Shown here piece by piece: positions 55,648 through 60,000 of a DNA stretch of 60,000 nt. Made by a program: the position numbers and the translations under genes. The stretch lies in contig OU612067.1 in assembly GCA_914767715.1 (NCBI GenBank), positions 19,413,001 through 19,473,000 on the forward strand. Direction: 5' to 3'. Within the stretch, counting starts at the first letter, position 1. The number at the start of each line of letters is the position of its first letter. The DNA is from Membranipora membranacea. Taxonomy: Eukaryota; Bryozoa; Gymnolaemata; Cheilostomatida; Membraniporidae. The notes beneath the pieces were generated by a model that searched no databases, was not told where the DNA came from, and saw only the letters and a program-made list of their open reading frames with translations.

Positions 55648-58600
55648 AATGTCTTGTATAATAGTGCAGGTGCTTGTCAAGGGCACTTGCTATGAGATGT
55701 CAAAATGAGTATAGTACAGCCCCTGGAGTAGTTGTGTGTGAGCAGAGTTAGGGATGATTACTGTGTGGATGCTTGTGGATGACTGATGTTTGACAATGAG
55801 GAATAGGTGGTTTTATTACCAATCAGCCATGATGATTGTAATTCTTACCAACGGTGTTTTATATCTAAGTGCTCATTTGAATATCGAAGGCTGCTTCACA
55901 CGCCATTAGGCACCGAATGCCTATAAAACATCGTAGTGTCACCAGATCTGGACGCTTATCAAATTTCCATACTACGCTATATAACCAATCATCTCGTTGA
56001 TACGCCAATGTGCCGTAGATGATGTCCAGATACAAACGTTGGTTTTTAATCCCGCCTCTTTTCTATGTCTCCATTAAAATTGCCTATCGCCCCCCCAATC
56101 AAATATTATTGTGTAATATTTTCGTGAATAGTTTTTTTATTGCACTATCATTTCCTCAAATCTTCTTTGCTCTAGGCTATGAGTAGTCATTACAAATGAG
56201 AATATTTTAAATCTCATCAGTTAATTTTATTTCCCCAGCTTTCCGCATTTTTTAAAAGAACCTTGGCCAATATTACTTTTAAAAAAAATAGCAGACACTT
56301 TTGCAATTCTATTATGGCAACAACGACAACGTCAAAGTAAGCTTTACCGCAGTGAAATAATAATAAAGCAAATTCAATAGTGTTATAGATGGTGTTACAT
56401 CATCATGAAATGAACATTTGGGGTAGCAAAAAATTTACAATTTGATTGATTGGTAGTGAAAATCAGTTATAAGTAAATTGAATTGGCAGTTCAAAGAGCT
56501 AAATGTTAATTATTTATGTATATTTTACTTTTTGGTATATAATGCCATAACATGTGGAGGAACAGAGAGGCATGATCAACAAAGCCTGGTCATACAGCCA
56601 AAGAGAGAGAAAGAGAGCAGAGGCCACATGACAAAGCTAGATAGGACTGATTTTAATTCATTTTTTGTGAGGTTTCAAACTCATCAATTTAGGTTTAAAG
56701 TCTCTTCCTGCTCGCAATTCTTGTGGCCGAATCGTTGGATTTTTCCCACAGATACTAGTCTTAAAAGCTAGAGAGAGAGAGAACAAATATGGTAAAGCCT
56801 CCCAACAAAGCCAGGTGTTATTTTAACCATATCTACATAGAATGCTAAGAGCGGGTATGATTATTAATTATAAAATAATATATGCCAATGGTATTCAACT
56901 AATCCATTTTGTTTACCCCAAGAGATCAAGAAATCAAATTCATTGCAGTTTTCATAGAAATGTCACAACTTTATTTGTTGAATGATGGTGCATTGTGGAG
57001 TTAGAGCTACCGCAGCCCAAGTGTATATAGGCCAGGATTAACATGTTATTGGTTAAACCAATCATTATCAGGTTCAAAGATAATATTCATCTACTGTCTT
57101 AGCTATGATTAGATGGTAATGATGTGATTCAGATTTACTTCAAGACAGGCAGCACCATTCATTTATTAGATTTCAGCTTAGCTGTTCCTCTCACATATTT
57201 TAAAAACTTCTGAAATTCAACTACAAGCCAATTTGCTCCTGACTTTATTGAAATAAAATATAGTTTTGACCACATCGATTTCGAAGCAAATTCCTACTAT
57301 TGTTATCGCTTTTGATGCAATATCACACTAAATTCTTTGGGCAGCTTTTTGATTGGTTGACACTCAATAACGTACTATGCAGAACGAGCGATGATGCGCT
57401 TAGCTCAATCGTGAGGCTGTTGCTGTGTGTTTATGTGATGATTTCAAGACATAGAGTTTACTCCCAGTTCAGTACAGAATTAATATTTATTGTGACCTTA
57501 GTGTTGGCGTGCAAACAACCTACCAGTAGATCCAAGCTGAAACACATCACAAACCTGGATCCAATGCTGGTACGATGACGCTAAGTTTCCTTGCCGCATC
57601 CAAACAAATACCAATAGTCTAATTTGAATGAAAGTTAGATTAAGTTTGGGTATATATGCATTATTCTCTACCACAATTTGAAGTGTTGGGCATTCGTCAA
57701 CTTCATTGTGATGATGATTTAGGTTTATTTGTTACCGAAAATTTCACTTTCCCTATACCAGGCGCATCAAGGGAGGCAGGACGTCGGGTAACTTATGGTT
57801 TTGGTGAATTAGACAAGTTTCCTATATACAAACACCATATTGATGCAAGAGGAGCAATAGTTTGACCCTTTAAGACCAAAACACCAAACTGCCGTGCTTA
57901 CATTAGGCAATCGTTGCCACTCTCGGCTATAGCAAGCCTATAGAAAAGGGCAGTCAACATGCAACTATAGTCACAAAATTCTGTTGTCTTTTTAAGAAGT
58001 AATACCTATGCTAAAAGTGCACATCCCTGTAAGTCAACATATCGAGCATACCAATACCCCAATATTCATGTTCTCGGAGGTCATTGGCCCACTGTAGGGT
58101 GTTTTATTACATTTAGATCTTTGAAGTTTTTTTATGCATGTTTGATTTATTGCACTTAGTTTAACAATCTCAGTATCCACTGTTTATTAGCTTGACACTG
58201 ATGACCTGCTATGTGATGCCAAACTAATTTAGTATCTTGTAGCTGCCGTTGAAGCTTGTCAGTGAAAAGAGTGTCAGCTATCAACATCAAAACTATTGTT
58301 AAATTCGTTCAATACACAATACAAACCAAAAGCTAGTCTGAGTCCCCCCAGACTTTTTGCCCCACATCCCGGTATGTGCCGGCTAGTGCCAGTGGAATGA
58401 CCAGGAACACAAATCGACCCTCGGTATGGTCAGGGGAATGCCTAACTCTGCCAATACACTGGCAGTTTGCAGACTAGATGGCTTGATAAAGGAAAAGCTA
58501 TTGCACTGAAAACATTCCTTTAAACAGAAAAATCAGTATCCAAGCAACCATACTGCTATTCGAATATTCCTATTTCACTTTTTATCCGCTTTTCATGATC

Positions 58601-60000
58601 TTGAATAGCATCTGGTATAAAGGAGGGGAATGTTGACAGTCAAAATAATCTAAAAACTTAGCTTGAGGGTGAAAATTATTTCAATTGAAAAGGGAAGGGG
58701 GCAGTAGTGGACAAAAGTGGACATTTCAGTACCACAGGCTATAAGCTAACGAAAACCCTCCCTTTACTGCTAAACTACTACACCATGGATATCAATGACA
58801 AGCATTGAAAAATGTAAATTAGAGAGTACCAGCGATTTCTATTCTAAGTACAGACATATGATTAGCTATTCAGTATTGAAATGGTAGTCAGTTGGGATGT
58901 ACAAATTACCATATTTCTGAGTAGCATTTATCCCAGTCTAGTAGTAGGCATCCCAGCATGTGTTTATTTCAAACTACCAAACCAAACTCGGACCATAACT
59001 TCAAGTTTGCCAACCAACTCTAGACGCTCTCACAGTGACTGTATCCCATCATTCCAATATTTTTTGCACAGTTTTCATTAAACTTGGGAGTATGCAAATT
59101 GGCGGCAGTTGACAAATTTGCCAGAAATTTTGATCCTCTCTAAATTTCAACAAATATGATGACTGATTATACATAGCTACCAAAGCAATACCCATACAGT
59201 GTGGTTTGATGCCAATTAGGCTGATTGCTATCAGGGGCATTCTGAACATACGACCAGCGTTTTCCATCGCATAAAAAGTCTACCACTACAAAACAATTCC
59301 AGGAAACAAAATACTGGGCCACTCACTGCGATGCAATGTCTGAAAACAGGCATGATAAACAGGACCATCAGGACGGAGTCTGATTGAAGTTTTTGAACAT
59401 TAATCAAATTAATCTTCTGGTCGTGGATGGGTTTTAGAATAATTCTGTTATTGGCAAGCACTTTATATATGGATCAAGTAAAGCTATAACTAGGTCAGGC
59501 AGACAACAGGCTGTACCTGGATCAGAGGGTACAGCTCAGAGCTCAGGCAAATAATAATTATTATTTTACATCCAACTCCGATTTCGACATTAGTGTAGCA
59601 ACAGTGCCAATCCCCAAAAGAGTCTATCTCTGATTTCACTTCTTTCAGATTCACGATAAGAATGATCAATTCTCTCGTTGCAATCCCAAAAAGTGCAATC
59701 TCTCAATGTATCAACAATGACACATCCGATACCAATGTGACCGTTTTCTTGATATTTAGAAGTGAACGCTGTGGACACAAGAGTGTGAGCACTTTAAAAT
59801 GACACTTGATCTTGTTCATAGTATTGTTCAAAAGTTGTGAGATGTTGTATGTAATATTGTTATGTTTATAAGTAGCCTCTAGCATTGATTACCCCTATAC
59901 TGGTACACTGGACTGTGTGTGTGTGTGTGTGTGCTAAGCTTATATCAATAATGATCAACAGGTGGTTAGTATAGTAGCTGTTTATGATGGAGAATGGATG
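55648..60000. other. Region upstream of the Pax gene
   Basis: No host gene can be supported. It should contain the Pax promoter and 5'UTR. The ORF at 57656-57865 (+, 69 aa, with DDDLGLFVTENFTFPIPG) has no recognised family and no splice context. A GT-dinucleotide run of about 20 bases is at 59913-59932. GAGA runs occur near 56600 and 56770. Confidence 0.4.
58333..58479. mobile_element. Possible small MITE, CTAGTCTG ends
   Basis: 147 bp from CTAGTCTGAGTCCCCCCAGA to TTTGCAGACTAG; eight terminal bases are inverted (CTAGTCTG/CAGACTAG). The first 30 bases match, inverted, the G-run repeat at 23225-23310. There is no clear target duplication. Confidence 0.5.

Noticed and set aside
57656-57865. 69-residue plus-strand ORF upstream of Pax
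   Set aside because: Looks fairly protein-like but has no recognised motif and no splice partners; not supportable as a gene.

Overview
The window is nuclear DNA of an invertebrate animal. Its genes are split into many short exons with GT-AG introns of about 45 bp to several kb, and it is AT-rich and full of non-LTR retrotransposons, tRNA-derived SINEs, MITEs and minisatellites. Gene content (CEP295, Pax2/5/8) is metazoan. I cannot name the phylum. All exon models were assembled by hand from splice sites, reading-frame phase and family resemblance; no alignment was run.

Layout. (1) 1-7935, minus: 5' part of a CEP295/Ana1-type centriole gene, 13 coding exons in continuous phase, running off the left edge. 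(2) 10301-25028, minus: a multi-pass membrane protein resembling cAMP-receptor-like/GPR157-type 7TM receptors. Eight exons are firm, and one membrane segment is missing from my model. Its introns hold a 25-bp minisatellite split by a hAT-like MITE, two SINEs, several hairpin elements, two more MITEs and a LINE fragment. (3) 26259-29364, minus: a decayed non-LTR retrotransposon (endonuclease plus reverse transcriptase) ending in an ATTAG-type tail. (4) 30063-42034, plus: a complete 13-exon amidase-signature gene, about 523 aa, closest in memory to bacterial amidases, with the Lys-Ser-Ser triad intact. Its 5.4-kb third intron is largely one foldback transposon (32142-35840) with perfect 8-bp target duplications. 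(5) 45091-55647, minus: a complete Pax2/5/8-type gene, about 551 aa per isoform, with a His-rich N-terminus, paired domain, octapeptide and YYY-containing C-terminus, but no visible homeodomain.

The most interesting observation is in the Pax gene. The exon coding the C-terminal (RED) half of the paired domain is present twice in tandem, 44/65 residues identical, equal in length and phase, and separated by only 45 bp. This is the architecture of mutually exclusive splicing and would give one Pax gene two DNA-binding specificities. Second is a family of mobile elements with CATAGACTTA ends. It ranges from the 3.7-kb foldback to a 21-bp palindrome, each flanked by a perfect 8-bp duplication; the 21-bp copy lies just downstream of the alternative Pax exon.

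The four host genes have unrelated functions and I see no pathway linking them.
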